Origin: Lacticaseibacillus baoqingensis
GTDB taxonomy: Bacteria; Bacillota; Bacilli; Lactobacillales; Lactobacillaceae
Reading direction: 5' to 3'
Assembly (NCBI RefSeq): GCF_003946165.1
Contig: NZ_RHOI01000030.1
Coordinates: forward strand, 1-35,036
Length of the DNA: 35,036 bases
The notes under the pieces are model-generated. The model saw only the letters and a list, made by a program, of their open reading frames with translations. It was not told where the DNA came from and searched no databases. Positions 7,499 through 14,328 of the stretch are shown piece by piece (position 1 is the stretch's first letter; each line of letters opens with the position of its first letter). Made by a program: the position numbers and the translations under genes.

Positions 7499-7816
7499 AT
7501 GACCAAAAAACAAACCGCCGGCCGAGATCAACTTGGGGACTTTGCCCCGCAATTTGCGGCTTTAAACGATGATGTGTTATTTGGCGAAGTCTGGGCCAAA
7601 GAAGACGAATTATCCGCCCATGATCGCAGCTTGATCACCTGTGCGGCCTTAATGGCCCAAGGCTTGTTCCCCCAGTTAAAAGCGCACATGGAAATTGCCA
7701 AGACCAATGGTGTGACCAAAGTAGAAATGGTGGCATTGATCACGCATTTGAGCTTTTATGCCGGCTGGCCCAAGGCTTGGTCTGCGTTTGACTTAGCCAA
7801 AGCGATTTTTGACTAA
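7499..7816 (+). CDS. Carboxymuconolactone decarboxylase (CMD) family protein
   Basis: The product is 105 residues with the alpha-helical CMD fold: SAHDRSLITCAALMAQG followed by LKAHMEIAKTNGVTKVEMVALITHLSFYAGWPKA. The last segment is the typical CMD signature. The AhpD-like CxxC pair is missing, with only one cysteine (ITCAAL), so peroxidase activity through a disulfide is unlikely. GGAGG overlaps the end of the cupin gene, and the two genes are separated by 2 bp, suggesting coupled translation. Confidence 0.88.
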   Translation: MTKKQTAGRDQLGDFAPQFAALNDDVLFGEVWAKEDELSAHDRSLITCAALMAQGLFPQLKAHMEIAKTNGVTKVEMVALITHLSFYAGWPKAWSAFDLAKAIFD

Positions 7817-7818
7817 CC

Positions 7819-8292
7819 ATGAGCAATGTGTTGATCTTAGGGGCCCATGGGCAAATCGCGCGCCGCGTTGAACAACGCCTCTTGCAAACCACTGATGCCA
7901 AACTCACGCTATATCTGCGCCAGGCTGCGCGTTTAGGCCGCATCGACCCGGTCCGCGAGGCGGTAGTCGAAGCAGATGTGCGCGACTTTCAAGCGCTTTA
8001 TCAAGCGCTGACTGCCATCGACATCGTCTATGCCAACTTGACTGGAGCACTTGCCCCACTGGCCGCTAACATCGTCGGCGCCATGACCAAAGCCAGCGTC
8101 AAGCGGCTGGTCATGCTGACCCCTGCGAATCCGGATGGAGTTTTGGATGCAGCGCTTACGACTCAGCGGATCACTGACAGCAGTTTGGACTATACCTTGA
8201 TCCAAACGCCAAGCCAACCTCACCCCGACGCTTTGGCCGCGCGCGAGCAGCTGGTGGCCTTGATCGTCAAAGTGATTGTCAATCCTGACTGA
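7819..8292 (+). CDS. Compact NAD(P)-binding (NmrA/SDR-like) protein
   Basis: The product is 157 residues. It begins MSNVLILGAHGQIAR, a glycine-rich dinucleotide-binding motif, and continues with the pattern of atypical short-chain dehydrogenases. The protein is clearly paralogous to the 214-residue protein at 12,042-12,686, but it lacks about 40-50 residues around the substrate region and part of the C-terminus while staying in frame. It starts 2 bp after the CMD gene and so belongs to the same operon. It may be a shortened but working enzyme, or a decaying copy that still keeps its Rossmann half. Confidence 0.78.
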   Translation: MSNVLILGAHGQIARRVEQRLLQTTDAKLTLYLRQAARLGRIDPVREAVVEADVRDFQALYQALTAIDIVYANLTGALAPLAANIVGAMTKASVKRLVMLTPANPDGVLDAALTTQRITDSSLDYTLIQTPSQPHPDALAAREQLVALIVKVIVNPD

Positions 8293-8341
8293 CACCGTTA
8301 TAGTAAAGTCATCATTGATGCGTGAGACGGAGGCGGTTGGC

Positions 8342-9223
8342 ATGGAACTGCGACTATTGGAATATTTTTTGGCGATCGATGCCGCGGGCTCGATTTCACA
8401 AGCGGCACAGCGCCTGCACATCACCCAACCGACGCTGTCGCGCCAGCTTAAGGGCTTGGAAAATGAGCTGGGCACGCCGTTATTTGCGCGCAGCAATCAT
8501 GGCCTTACCCTCACCCAAGCCGGACTTTACCTCAAGACCCGGGCCCAAGAGATCTTGACGCTTACCGCGCAAACTGAGCAAACCTTCATCGACCAGCGTC
8601 ATGACCTGTTCAGCGGCAACATTAACATCGGCGCCGTTGAAGCAGACGGCAGCCACATGTTAGCTAATGAGATCGCTGCTTTCACCACCGAATATCCTGC
8701 CGTCACTTTCGATTTGTTCACCGGCACGAGCGATGATTTATTCGATCGCTTGGACAAAGGCTTGATCGACTTAGGCTTGTTGTTAGAGCCCGTCAATACC
8801 GACAAATATGACCACTTGACCTTAGCCCATACCGAACGCTGGGGGCTGGTGGTGAGTGTCGACGCGCCGCTGGCCACTCAGCCGGTGATCGCGCCGAATG
8901 CACTCGCGGACATTCCATTGATCATTTCCAGCCGCAATGCCGTGCAGCAATTGTTTTCAGATTGGGCGCAAGCAGATATTGACCGGCTCAACATTGTGGG
9001 CCACTTCAACTTGATTTTTAACGTATTGCCGCTGGTGCGCCGCCAAGTCGGCGCAGCGTTGACGATCGAAGGGGTCATTGACCCGCACGACCATGCAGGG
9101 GTGCGTTTTATCCCCTTTTCACCGCGCGTGCAGACGCACACGGTGTTAGCCTGGCGCAAGCATCGCCTGCAAACCCCAGTGACCACCGCCTTTATCGAAC
9201 GCTTCACGCCATATCGCCAGTGA
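8342..9223 (+). CDS. LysR family transcriptional regulator
   Basis: The product is 293 residues, standard for the family. The helix-turn-helix is at about residues 16-42: GSISQAAQRLHITQPTLSRQ. The effector-binding domain follows from about residue 90 with GNINIGAVEADGSHMLA. The ATG at 8342 has GGAGG upstream, and the longer frame from 8276 has no such support. It follows the cupin operon on the same strand, which is unusual because LysR genes are often divergent from their targets. The likely target is that operon, with an inducer that cannot be predicted. Confidence 0.92.
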   Translation: MELRLLEYFLAIDAAGSISQAAQRLHITQPTLSRQLKGLENELGTPLFARSNHGLTLTQAGLYLKTRAQEILTLTAQTEQTFIDQRHDLFSGNINIGAVEADGSHMLANEIAAFTTEYPAVTFDLFTGTSDDLFDRLDKGLIDLGLLLEPVNTDKYDHLTLAHTERWGLVVSVDAPLATQPVIAPNALADIPLIISSRNAVQQLFSDWAQADIDRLNIVGHFNLIFNVLPLVRRQVGAALTIEGVIDPHDHAGVRFIPFSPRVQTHTVLAWRKHRLQTPVTTAFIERFTPYRQ

Positions 9224-9261
9224 GACGTTCGGACCCCAAACAGGGTTGCCATAACCCAAGC

Positions 9262-9309
9262 GCCTTGAAGCCGCGATTTCTTCCAAATCGTGGTTTCAAG
9301 GCTTTTTTT
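9262..9309 (+). terminator. Intrinsic terminator after the LysR gene
   Basis: GCCTTGAA-GCCGCGATTT pairs with AAATCGTGG-TTTCAAGGC across a short loop (9262-9302), followed by seven T. It insulates the sulfur operon from upstream transcription. Confidence 0.85.
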
Positions 9310-9346
9310 GCGGCGCACAGCTTTGGCAAACGGGGTGCCGGCAAGT

Positions 9347-9403
9347 TTGACAATATACCTATGGGGGTATATGCTGAAACTATCGATATACCCCTAGGGG
9401 TAT
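9347..9403 (+). promoter_or_regulatory. Promoter with two CstR/CsoR-type operators for the sulfur operon
   Basis: The -35 TTGACA (9347-9352) and -10 TATGCT (9370-9375) are separated by 17 bp. Operator 1, ATACCTATGGGGGTAT (9355-9370), fills the spacer. Operator 2, ATACCCCTAGGGGTAT (9388-9403), is a perfect palindrome just after the predicted start point. Their centres are 33 bp apart, about three helical turns. The second matches the type of operator described for staphylococcal CstR, and the operon encodes such a repressor. Confidence 0.88.
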
Positions 9404-9423
9404 CAATAACTGGAGGTTTTAGT

Positions 9424-9714
9424 ATGGAAAACATTGATACCGCAACTTTAGCCGCAAAACTTGCCGATCACCCCACGATCATCGACGTGCGCGAACCGGA
9501 TGAATTCAACAGCGGCCACATCCCCGATGCCATCAACATTCCCGTAAGCGAGTTGACCAACCGCCATCAAGAGATCCCAAACGGCGCGTATCTGATCTGC
9601 CGTTCCGGCTCGCGCTCAGCAATGGCCACGGAATACTTAACCGCGCAAGGCCAACACGTGATCAACGTCACCGGCGGCTTGCTGGCTTGGCAACAACCCT
9701 TGGAGGTACGCTAA
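9424..9714 (+). CDS. Single-domain rhodanese (sulfurtransferase) 1
   Basis: The product is 96 residues with one rhodanese domain. The persulfide-carrying cysteine is C59 in the active-site loop CRSGSRS, and IIDVREPDEFNSGHIPDA is the N-terminal rhodanese signature. Such proteins pass sulfane sulfur between thiols. The start is supported by TGGAGG at correct spacing. It is the first gene of the operon, directly behind the two operators. Its stop overlaps the next start (TAATG), so translation is probably coupled. Confidence 0.93.
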   Translation: MENIDTATLAAKLADHPTIIDVREPDEFNSGHIPDAINIPVSELTNRHQEIPNGAYLICRSGSRSAMATEYLTAQGQHVINVTGGLLAWQQPLEVR

Positions 9715-10022
9715 TGTTTGGTTTCACACGGATCCCCAGCATCACGACCACGACTTTGGCCCAGCGTTTGCAGCAACATCTTGGGCAGCTGATCGATGTG
9801 CGCGAACCGACCGAATATCGCGCCGGGCATATTGCCGGCGCCAAAAACGTCCCGCTGAGCCGCATCGATCAATACACGCCTAAAAATCCTAGTGACTTGT
9901 ACGTGATCTGCCGCTCCGGTGCCCGGTCCAAGCGCGCGGCAAAGGCTTTGAGCAAACGCGGCATCGCTGTGACCAATGTGGCTGGCGGCATGCTGGCTTG
10001 GACAGGAAGGACAGTAAGATGA
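9714..10022 (+). CDS. Single-domain rhodanese (sulfurtransferase) 2
   Basis: The product is 102 residues. The active loop CRSGARS contains C66, and LIDVREPTEYRAGHIAGAKNVP is the rhodanese start motif. A short N-terminal extension (MFGFTRIPSI) precedes the domain. It resembles rhodanese 1 closely enough to suggest duplication, but the flanks differ. The start overlaps the previous stop by one base, and its own stop overlaps the following ATG, giving a tightly coupled series. Confidence 0.92.
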   Translation: MFGFTRIPSITTTTLAQRLQQHLGQLIDVREPTEYRAGHIAGAKNVPLSRIDQYTPKNPSDLYVICRSGARSKRAAKALSKRGIAVTNVAGGMLAWTGRTVR

Positions 10023-11668
10023 CAAAATATGTGATCATCGGCGGCGTTGCCGGTGGGATGTCAGCGGCAACCAGATTGCGCCGCCTCCAAGAAGACGCGC
10101 AGATCATCGTCTTTGAAAAAGGTCCGCATGTGTCTTTTGCCAACTGCGGCTTGCCGTATTACTTAGGCCAAGAGATCACCGATCGAGACGACCTGCTGGT
10201 GCAAACCCCAGCCAAGCTCAAGGCCCGTTTTGACCTGGATGTGCGGGAAAACACGGCAGTGATCGCCATCGATCCCGCCGCGCAAACCGTCACGGTGCAA
10301 GCCGGCAGCAAAACTTACACCGAAAGCTATGATGACTTGATCTTATCGCCTGGCGCCAAACCCGTGGTACCGGCGATCCCCGGCTTGACTGGCGCCGCGA
10401 ATGTCTTTACTTTGCGCAATATCCCAGATATGGATCAAATCGACTCGTACCTGCATCAAGCTGCACCGCAAACTGCCGTGGTGATCGGCGCTGGTGCCAT
10501 CGGCTTAGAAATGGCCGAAAGTCTGCAAAAACGCGGCTTAAAAGTCAGCATCGTCGAAGCAGGCAGTCACGTGTTTCCCGCCTTGGACGAAGAAATGGCA
10601 GCGCCTTTAGTCACCAGTCTCAAAGCCCATGGCGTAGCAGTCCACTTGCATGACGGCGTCAAAGAAGTGCATGAGCAAGCCGTGGTATTAAGCTCTGGCA
10701 CCAGTTTGCCGGCAGACATGATCCTCGTGTCTGTCGGCGTGCGCCCAGAAACGACGCTGGCGCAAGCCGCTGGGTTGACCCTTGGCGTGACCGGCGGCAT
10801 CGCCGTTGATGATCGCTATCAAACGTCTGCACCCCATGTTTATGCCGTTGGCGATGCGATCGAAGTCACCAACCAAGTTTCAAAGCAACCTGCTTTGATT
10901 GCCTTGGCCAGTCCCGCCAATCGGCAAGGCCGCCAAGTCGCCGATGTGCTTTCTGGGGTCAAAACCGCCAATCGCGGCAGCATCGGCACGGCGATCGTGC
11001 GCGTATTTGACCAAGTGGCTGCCACCACCGGCTTGAGTGAAGCCCAAGCGCGAGCTTTGGGCCTCAAATTCGCCGTCGCCCACATTTCCGGCAAGAATCA
11101 CGCCGCTTATTACCCGAACGCGCAAGCGCTTTGGTTAAAAGTGATCTTTGCACCAGACTCAGGCGTCATTTATGGCGCCCAAGCCGTCGGACCAGATGGC
11201 GTCGACAAGCGCATCGACGTGCTCGCCACCGCGATCAAAGGCCAGCTCACCGTGTTTGACTTGCCAGAATTAGAACTGACTTACGCGCCGCCATTTGGAG
11301 TCGCCAAAGACCCGGTCAACATGCTTGGGTATGTTGCCAGCAACATTGCCTTAGGCTTATCGCACACGCTGCAATGGCATGAACTTGACGCCGCTTTGGC
11401 CCAAGGCAAGCAACTGCTGGATGTGCGCGAGCCAGACGAATACGCCCAAGGGCATTTTTCCGCCGCCAAAAACTTGCCGCTGGATCAGTTGCGGGCCCAC
11501 TTGGATGACCTTGATCCTCACCAGGACTATATCGTCAGCTGCCAAACTGGATTGCGCAGTTATCTGGCAGAGCGCTTGTTGCGCGGCCATGGGTTTCACG
11601 TGCAAAACCTCGACGGCGCATACAGCTTGTACCAACAAGTACGCGATGACTTGATCACCACTGACTAA
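10019..11668 (+). CDS. CoA-disulfide / CoA-persulfide reductase fused to a rhodanese domain
   Basis: The product is 549 residues. Residues 1-35 bind FAD (YVIIGGVAGGMSAATRLRR). The single redox cysteine is C43 in SFANCGLPYY, the CoADR signature. The NAD(P)H motif is VVIGAGAIGLEMAESL near residue 160, and the second FAD segment is VYAVGDAIEV. The C-terminal dimerisation region is followed by a rhodanese domain with loop CQTGLRS, C508. Fusions of this type (CoADR-RHD, called CoAPR in enterococci) reduce CoA persulfide or disulfide and move sulfur onto the rhodanese. The start overlaps rhodanese 2. An assignment as a general NADH oxidase is less likely because of the fused rhodanese and the operon. 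Confidence 0.94.
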   Translation: MTKYVIIGGVAGGMSAATRLRRLQEDAQIIVFEKGPHVSFANCGLPYYLGQEITDRDDLLVQTPAKLKARFDLDVRENTAVIAIDPAAQTVTVQAGSKTYTESYDDLILSPGAKPVVPAIPGLTGAANVFTLRNIPDMDQIDSYLHQAAPQTAVVIGAGAIGLEMAESLQKRGLKVSIVEAGSHVFPALDEEMAAPLVTSLKAHGVAVHLHDGVKEVHEQAVVLSSGTSLPADMILVSVGVRPETTLAQAAGLTLGVTGGIAVDDRYQTSAPHVYAVGDAIEVTNQVSKQPALIALASPANRQGRQVADVLSGVKTANRGSIGTAIVRVFDQVAATTGLSEAQARALGLKFAVAHISGKNHAAYYPNAQALWLKVIFAPDSGVIYGAQAVGPDGVDKRIDVLATAIKGQLTVFDLPELELTYAPPFGVAKDPVNMLGYVASNIALGLSHTLQWHELDAALAQGKQLLDVREPDEYAQGHFSAAKNLPLDQLRAHLDDLDPHQDYIVSCQTGLRSYLAERLLRGHGFHVQNLDGAYSLYQQVRDDLITTD

Positions 11669-11681
11669 AAGGAGAACACCG

Positions 11682-11939
11682 ATGACTTTACACTACGATA
11701 AAGCGATGGAAAATCGCTTGAAGCGCGCCGATGGCCAGCTGCAAGGGACATTGCGGATGATGCAAAACAATTCCGAATGCCAAGCCGTGGTCAGCCAGCT
11801 GACCGCCGTGCGCTCAAGCTTGGATAACCTGATCGGGCTGATCGTCGCTGAAAACCTCAAAGACTGCCTCTTATCCGGAGATGAAGCAGATCGCAACGCC
11901 CGCATCGAACAAGCCGTGAAGCTGATCGTGAAAAAATAG
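11682..11939 (+). CDS. cstR: CstR-type persulfide-sensing repressor (CsoR family)
   Basis: The product is 85 residues, an all-helical CsoR/DUF156 protein. The two conserved cysteines are C33 (NSECQAVV) and C62 (LKDCLLS). The copper-binding histidine of true CsoR, four residues before the second cysteine, is replaced by N58. That pattern is expected of CstR, which forms di- to tetrasulfide links between the cysteines and leaves the DNA under sulfide stress. It is the last gene of the operon, with AAGGAG upstream, and the operators at 9355-9403 make autoregulation likely. No terminator is visible after it. Confidence 0.9.
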   Translation: MTLHYDKAMENRLKRADGQLQGTLRMMQNNSECQAVVSQLTAVRSSLDNLIGLIVAENLKDCLLSGDEADRNARIEQAVKLIVKK

Positions 11940-11990
11940 CGGCGGCAAGCGGTGCTGGTTAAAGCGGCTTCATCTGACCGCGTCAATCGG

Positions 11991-12018
11991 TTTACAACTT
12001 TTACAACAGTGTTACACT
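11991..12018 (+). promoter_or_regulatory. Predicted promoter of the second NAD(P)-binding gene
   Basis: TTTACA (11991-11996), 16-bp spacer, TACACT (12013-12018) with an extended TGT before it. The same extended -10 (TGTTACACT) occurs before the TPP riboswitch. Confidence 0.55.
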
Positions 12019-12041
12019 GATCATGTAAAAGGAGTGAGTGC

Positions 12042-12686
12042 ATGAGTAATGTATTGATTTTAGGTGCCAACGGACAGATCGCTCGGTTAGCAGAACAGCA
12101 ATTGTTAAAGGAGACCAAGCATCACTTGACCTTGTTTTTGCGGGATGCTAAACGGCTGACCGTCACCGACCCTGACCGCGAAACGGTCATCGAAGGCGAC
12201 GCCACTGATCCAGAAGCTTTGCGGCAAGCCATGGCCAACATTGATCTGGTTTATGCCAACCTTGGCGGCAGCCAAACGATCGAGACCCAAGCCAAAGCAG
12301 TCGTGCAAGCGATGGACGTGGCTAAGCTCAAGCGGTTGATCTGGATCTCCACTTTAGGGATCTATGATGAAGTCCCTGGGGCCTTTGGCAAGTGGAACCA
12401 TGAACAACTTGACGGCGGCTATCTTGGCCCTTACACCAAAGCCGCCAAGGTCGTGGAGCACTCCGACTTAGACTACACGATCGTTCGCCCGGCTTGGTTA
12501 TCCAACGCAGATACCGTCGATTATGAGCTGACCCACCGCGACGATTTGTTTAAAGGTACCGAAGTCTCGCGCAAGAGTGTCGCCGATCTGGTCACCAAAT
12601 TGATCAACGACCCAACGAAATATGTTCAAGATTCGCTTGGCGTCAACCAGCCGCATACCGATGGCGCAAAGCCGTCATTTTACTAA
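12042..12686 (+). CDS. NAD(P)-binding protein, atypical SDR / NmrA-like
   Basis: The product is 214 residues starting MSNVLILGANGQIARLAEQ, a Rossmann glycine motif. LKRLIWISTLGIYDEVPG and YTKAAKVVEHSDLDYTIVRPAWL follow the pattern of the YwnB/NmrA-like atypical SDRs, with the YxxxK-like Y and K present. Many lactobacilli carry several such proteins, thought to act on carbonyls or as redox sensors. AAAGGAG is placed correctly. It is monocistronic between its own promoter and terminator. It is the long form of the compact paralogue at 7,819-8,292. Confidence 0.88.
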   Translation: MSNVLILGANGQIARLAEQQLLKETKHHLTLFLRDAKRLTVTDPDRETVIEGDATDPEALRQAMANIDLVYANLGGSQTIETQAKAVVQAMDVAKLKRLIWISTLGIYDEVPGAFGKWNHEQLDGGYLGPYTKAAKVVEHSDLDYTIVRPAWLSNADTVDYELTHRDDLFKGTEVSRKSVADLVTKLINDPTKYVQDSLGVNQPHTDGAKPSFY

Positions 12687-12687
12687 T

Positions 12688-12725
12688 AAAAACGCCAGTG
12701 TCTGCCAACCGACACTGGTGTTTTT
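12688..12725. terminator. Bidirectional terminator
   Basis: CGCCAGTGTC (12693-12702) pairs with GACACTGGTG (12711-12720), flanked by A5 and T5, so it can end both the SDR gene and the convergent acetyltransferase gene. Confidence 0.85.
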
Positions 12726-12727
12726 GT

Positions 12728-13216
12728 TTAAAGCGATAATTGGTAAAAGCGGCTGCCGCGATCTGGAAAGGGATAATCGACTCCGAGATCAGCTCGCGTA
12801 CAGCGCGTGAATCCTTGGCGCTCATAAAAGCGATGCGAGCGGTGTTCGGCTTCTGGGGTATCTAACACTAACCGTGACAGCCCTTTTTGCTTAGCGGCAG
12901 CGACTAACGTTTGGTACAGCTGCCAGCCTAAGCTCACCGGCCGCCCGCGAAATTGCGGGTAGACGAAGAACTTCTTTAACACGGCTGTCGTAGGCGAAAG
13001 TTTTAACAAGCCGATGCACCCTGCTACCTTTCCGGAATCGGTTTGCGCCACCCAAAACTCCCCGCCTGGCGCTTGATAATAGTCTGGGATCATAAAGACG
13101 TCGGGTTGTTCTGCCATGGTGATGCCAAGCTTGGCTTCTGTGTCTTGACAATATAAGATCAAGTCGACAAGCTCGGCAATGATGTGCGGATCAGTGTGAA
13201 ACGGTGCGATTTGCAT
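12728..13216 (-). CDS. GNAT family N-acetyltransferase
   Basis: The product is 162 residues with the GNAT fold. FWVAQTDSGKVAGCIGLLKL leads into the core strand, VLKKFFVYPQFRGRPVSLGWQLYQTLVAAAKQKG is motif A, and LVLDTPEAEHRSHRFYERQGF is motif B. In motif A the usual RGxGxG/A pyrophosphate loop is altered to RGRPVSLG, so acetyl-CoA contact may differ. AGGAGG precedes the ATG. The acceptor substrate is unknown. It stands alone. Confidence 0.85.
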   Translation of the reverse strand: MQIAPFHTDPHIIAELVDLILYCQDTEAKLGITMAEQPDVFMIPDYYQAPGGEFWVAQTDSGKVAGCIGLLKLSPTTAVLKKFFVYPQFRGRPVSLGWQLYQTLVAAAKQKGLSRLVLDTPEAEHRSHRFYERQGFTRCTRADLGVDYPFPDRGSRFYQLSL

Positions 13217-13299
13217 AAGCGGCCTCCTAAAAACCTGATGCCGCTTAGTGTAGCCGTTTGAAGTTGTTTCGTCTAGTCGATTGCACTGATCCGGTGCGC

Positions 13300-13524
13300 T
13301 TTGACCACTTTCGCTTGCATGTATAAAAAAATAAATATTTCCCAGCTAAGGCGGTATTAAATGGCATATACAAATTCAATTTCTGGGTGCATACTAGACG
13401 CAGGCCCAACTATGGGCTGGTAGATCGAACTCCTCCAAGGTGAAATCTACTACCAGAGGCGGCATGATTCCATCATGTTGTCCCCCTTAATGAGGCGCGT
13501 ACTACCCAAGCACGCGTCTTTTTT
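13300..13524 (+). ncRNA. Predicted small RNA with C-rich loops and intrinsic terminator
   Basis: A promoter-like pair (TTTGAC 13300-13305 and TATAAA 13322-13327, 16-bp spacing) precedes about 190 nt without a supported ORF. Visible structure: CCCAG/CTGGG (13341-13345, 13383-13387); a GCCCA/TGGGC hairpin (13404-13417); CTGGTAGAT paired with ATCTA..CCAG (13417-13456), whose loop shows CTCCTCC at 13430-13436; an 11-bp hairpin with a 3-nt loop (13458-13482, with wobble pairs); an unpaired CCCCTTAAT stretch; and a terminator hairpin (13493-13519) with a T run to 13524. The gene downstream faces the other way, so it is not a leader. C-rich single-stranded stretches complementary to ribosome binding sites suggest a trans-acting regulator. 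I could not match it to 6S, SRP, tmRNA, RNase P or a T-box. Confidence 0.5.
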
Positions 13525-13531
13525 GCACGCT

Positions 13532-13569
13532 AAAACGCCGCGATACTCCGACGAGCACCGCGGCGTTTT
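13532..13569. terminator. Bidirectional terminator between the small RNA and DUF805 gene
   Basis: AAAACGCCGCG (13532-13542) pairs exactly with CGCGGCGTTTT (13559-13569). The T run works in either direction. Confidence 0.8.
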
Positions 13570-13587
13570 GACTTTATCTGCTGAGGC

Positions 13588-14127
13588 TCACTTGCTCAGG
13601 TCATCTGTCGGCGGATTTTTCGTCGGCAAGACTTCAATCACCAACATGATGATCGCGATCGGGACTGAGATCAAGTACATCACCTTAGCGTTGTTGAGAA
13701 ACACGAACACCGCCACTAGATCGATCACTTCTAACGCCGCGAAGATCCCCCAATGCACCCCAGCGTCGCGAAAACGCCGGACACCCAGCGCGATCGACGG
13801 CACCAAACACGCCAGATAAGCGATACAAACGATGATCAACATCACCACCATACCGCCGAGCCACCCCATGGCGGTCCCTAGCGATGGCTTTTGATTCAGT
13901 TCATCGGCGTGCGCCATGATGAGGCGAATGACCGCCATGATCATGGCAAAACTGACAATAAAGCTGACCAATGAGGCAAATAACGTCAGCCACCAGTATT
14001 CTCGCCGGGTACTGCGCCCGGTAAAGTTCGCATAATTCCCAAAAAACGCCCCAATCGCGCCAAAGCCCCCAGCGCCATAATACTTATTGTGTGTTTGCTG
14101 CGCGATGCTTGGACTTGCATGTTTCAT
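13588..14127 (-). CDS. DUF805 family membrane protein
   Basis: The product is 179 residues. The DUF805 signature NFTGRSTRREYWWLTLF lies near residue 35, and about four hydrophobic helices follow, including FIVSFAMIMAVIRLIM and VVMLIIVCIAYLACLVPSIALGVRRFRDAG. RRFRDAG is the second conserved segment of the family. I chose ATG 14127, eight bases after AGGGGG, over the upstream ATG at 14166. Function is unknown for the family. It is monocistronic. Confidence 0.88.
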   Translation of the reverse strand: MKHASPSIAQQTHNKYYGAGGFGAIGAFFGNYANFTGRSTRREYWWLTLFASLVSFIVSFAMIMAVIRLIMAHADELNQKPSLGTAMGWLGGMVVMLIIVCIAYLACLVPSIALGVRRFRDAGVHWGIFAALEVIDLVAVFVFLNNAKVMYLISVPIAIIMLVIEVLPTKNPPTDDLSK

Positions 14128-14269
14128 TCGATCTGCCCCCTTACCCTTGTCACCCCTAAGCCCCAAATGATAGCGGTTTCACCGCTACCTAACTTTACTA
14201 TAGGCCCTAAAGGACTTGGTGACAACCAACAGTTTTGTCACTTCGATCAAGTCAAATCAGCCGCAAAAA

Positions 14270-14301
14270 GGCCCCGCGATCGCAAAAGCCGATCCGGGGC
14301 C
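14270..14301 (-). terminator. Terminator of the rsgA-like gene
   Basis: GGCCCCG (14270-14276) pairs with CGGGGCC (14295-14301), with GATCG/CGATC pairing inside. On the minus strand a T run follows (A run at 14265-14269). Confidence 0.75.
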
Positions 14302-14328
14302 GAGTTTATCTATTCATCGTTTCACGGC

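Noticed and set aside
9332-9343. Another MarR-type site (GGTGCCGGCAAG) before the sulfur operon
   Set aside because: It resembles the core GTTGCCGGCAAC only in part and lacks symmetry; chance is likely in GC-rich DNA.
13384-13524. T-box or other riboswitch leader
   Set aside because: No T-box sequence is present and no gene follows on the same strand; the next gene is convergent.
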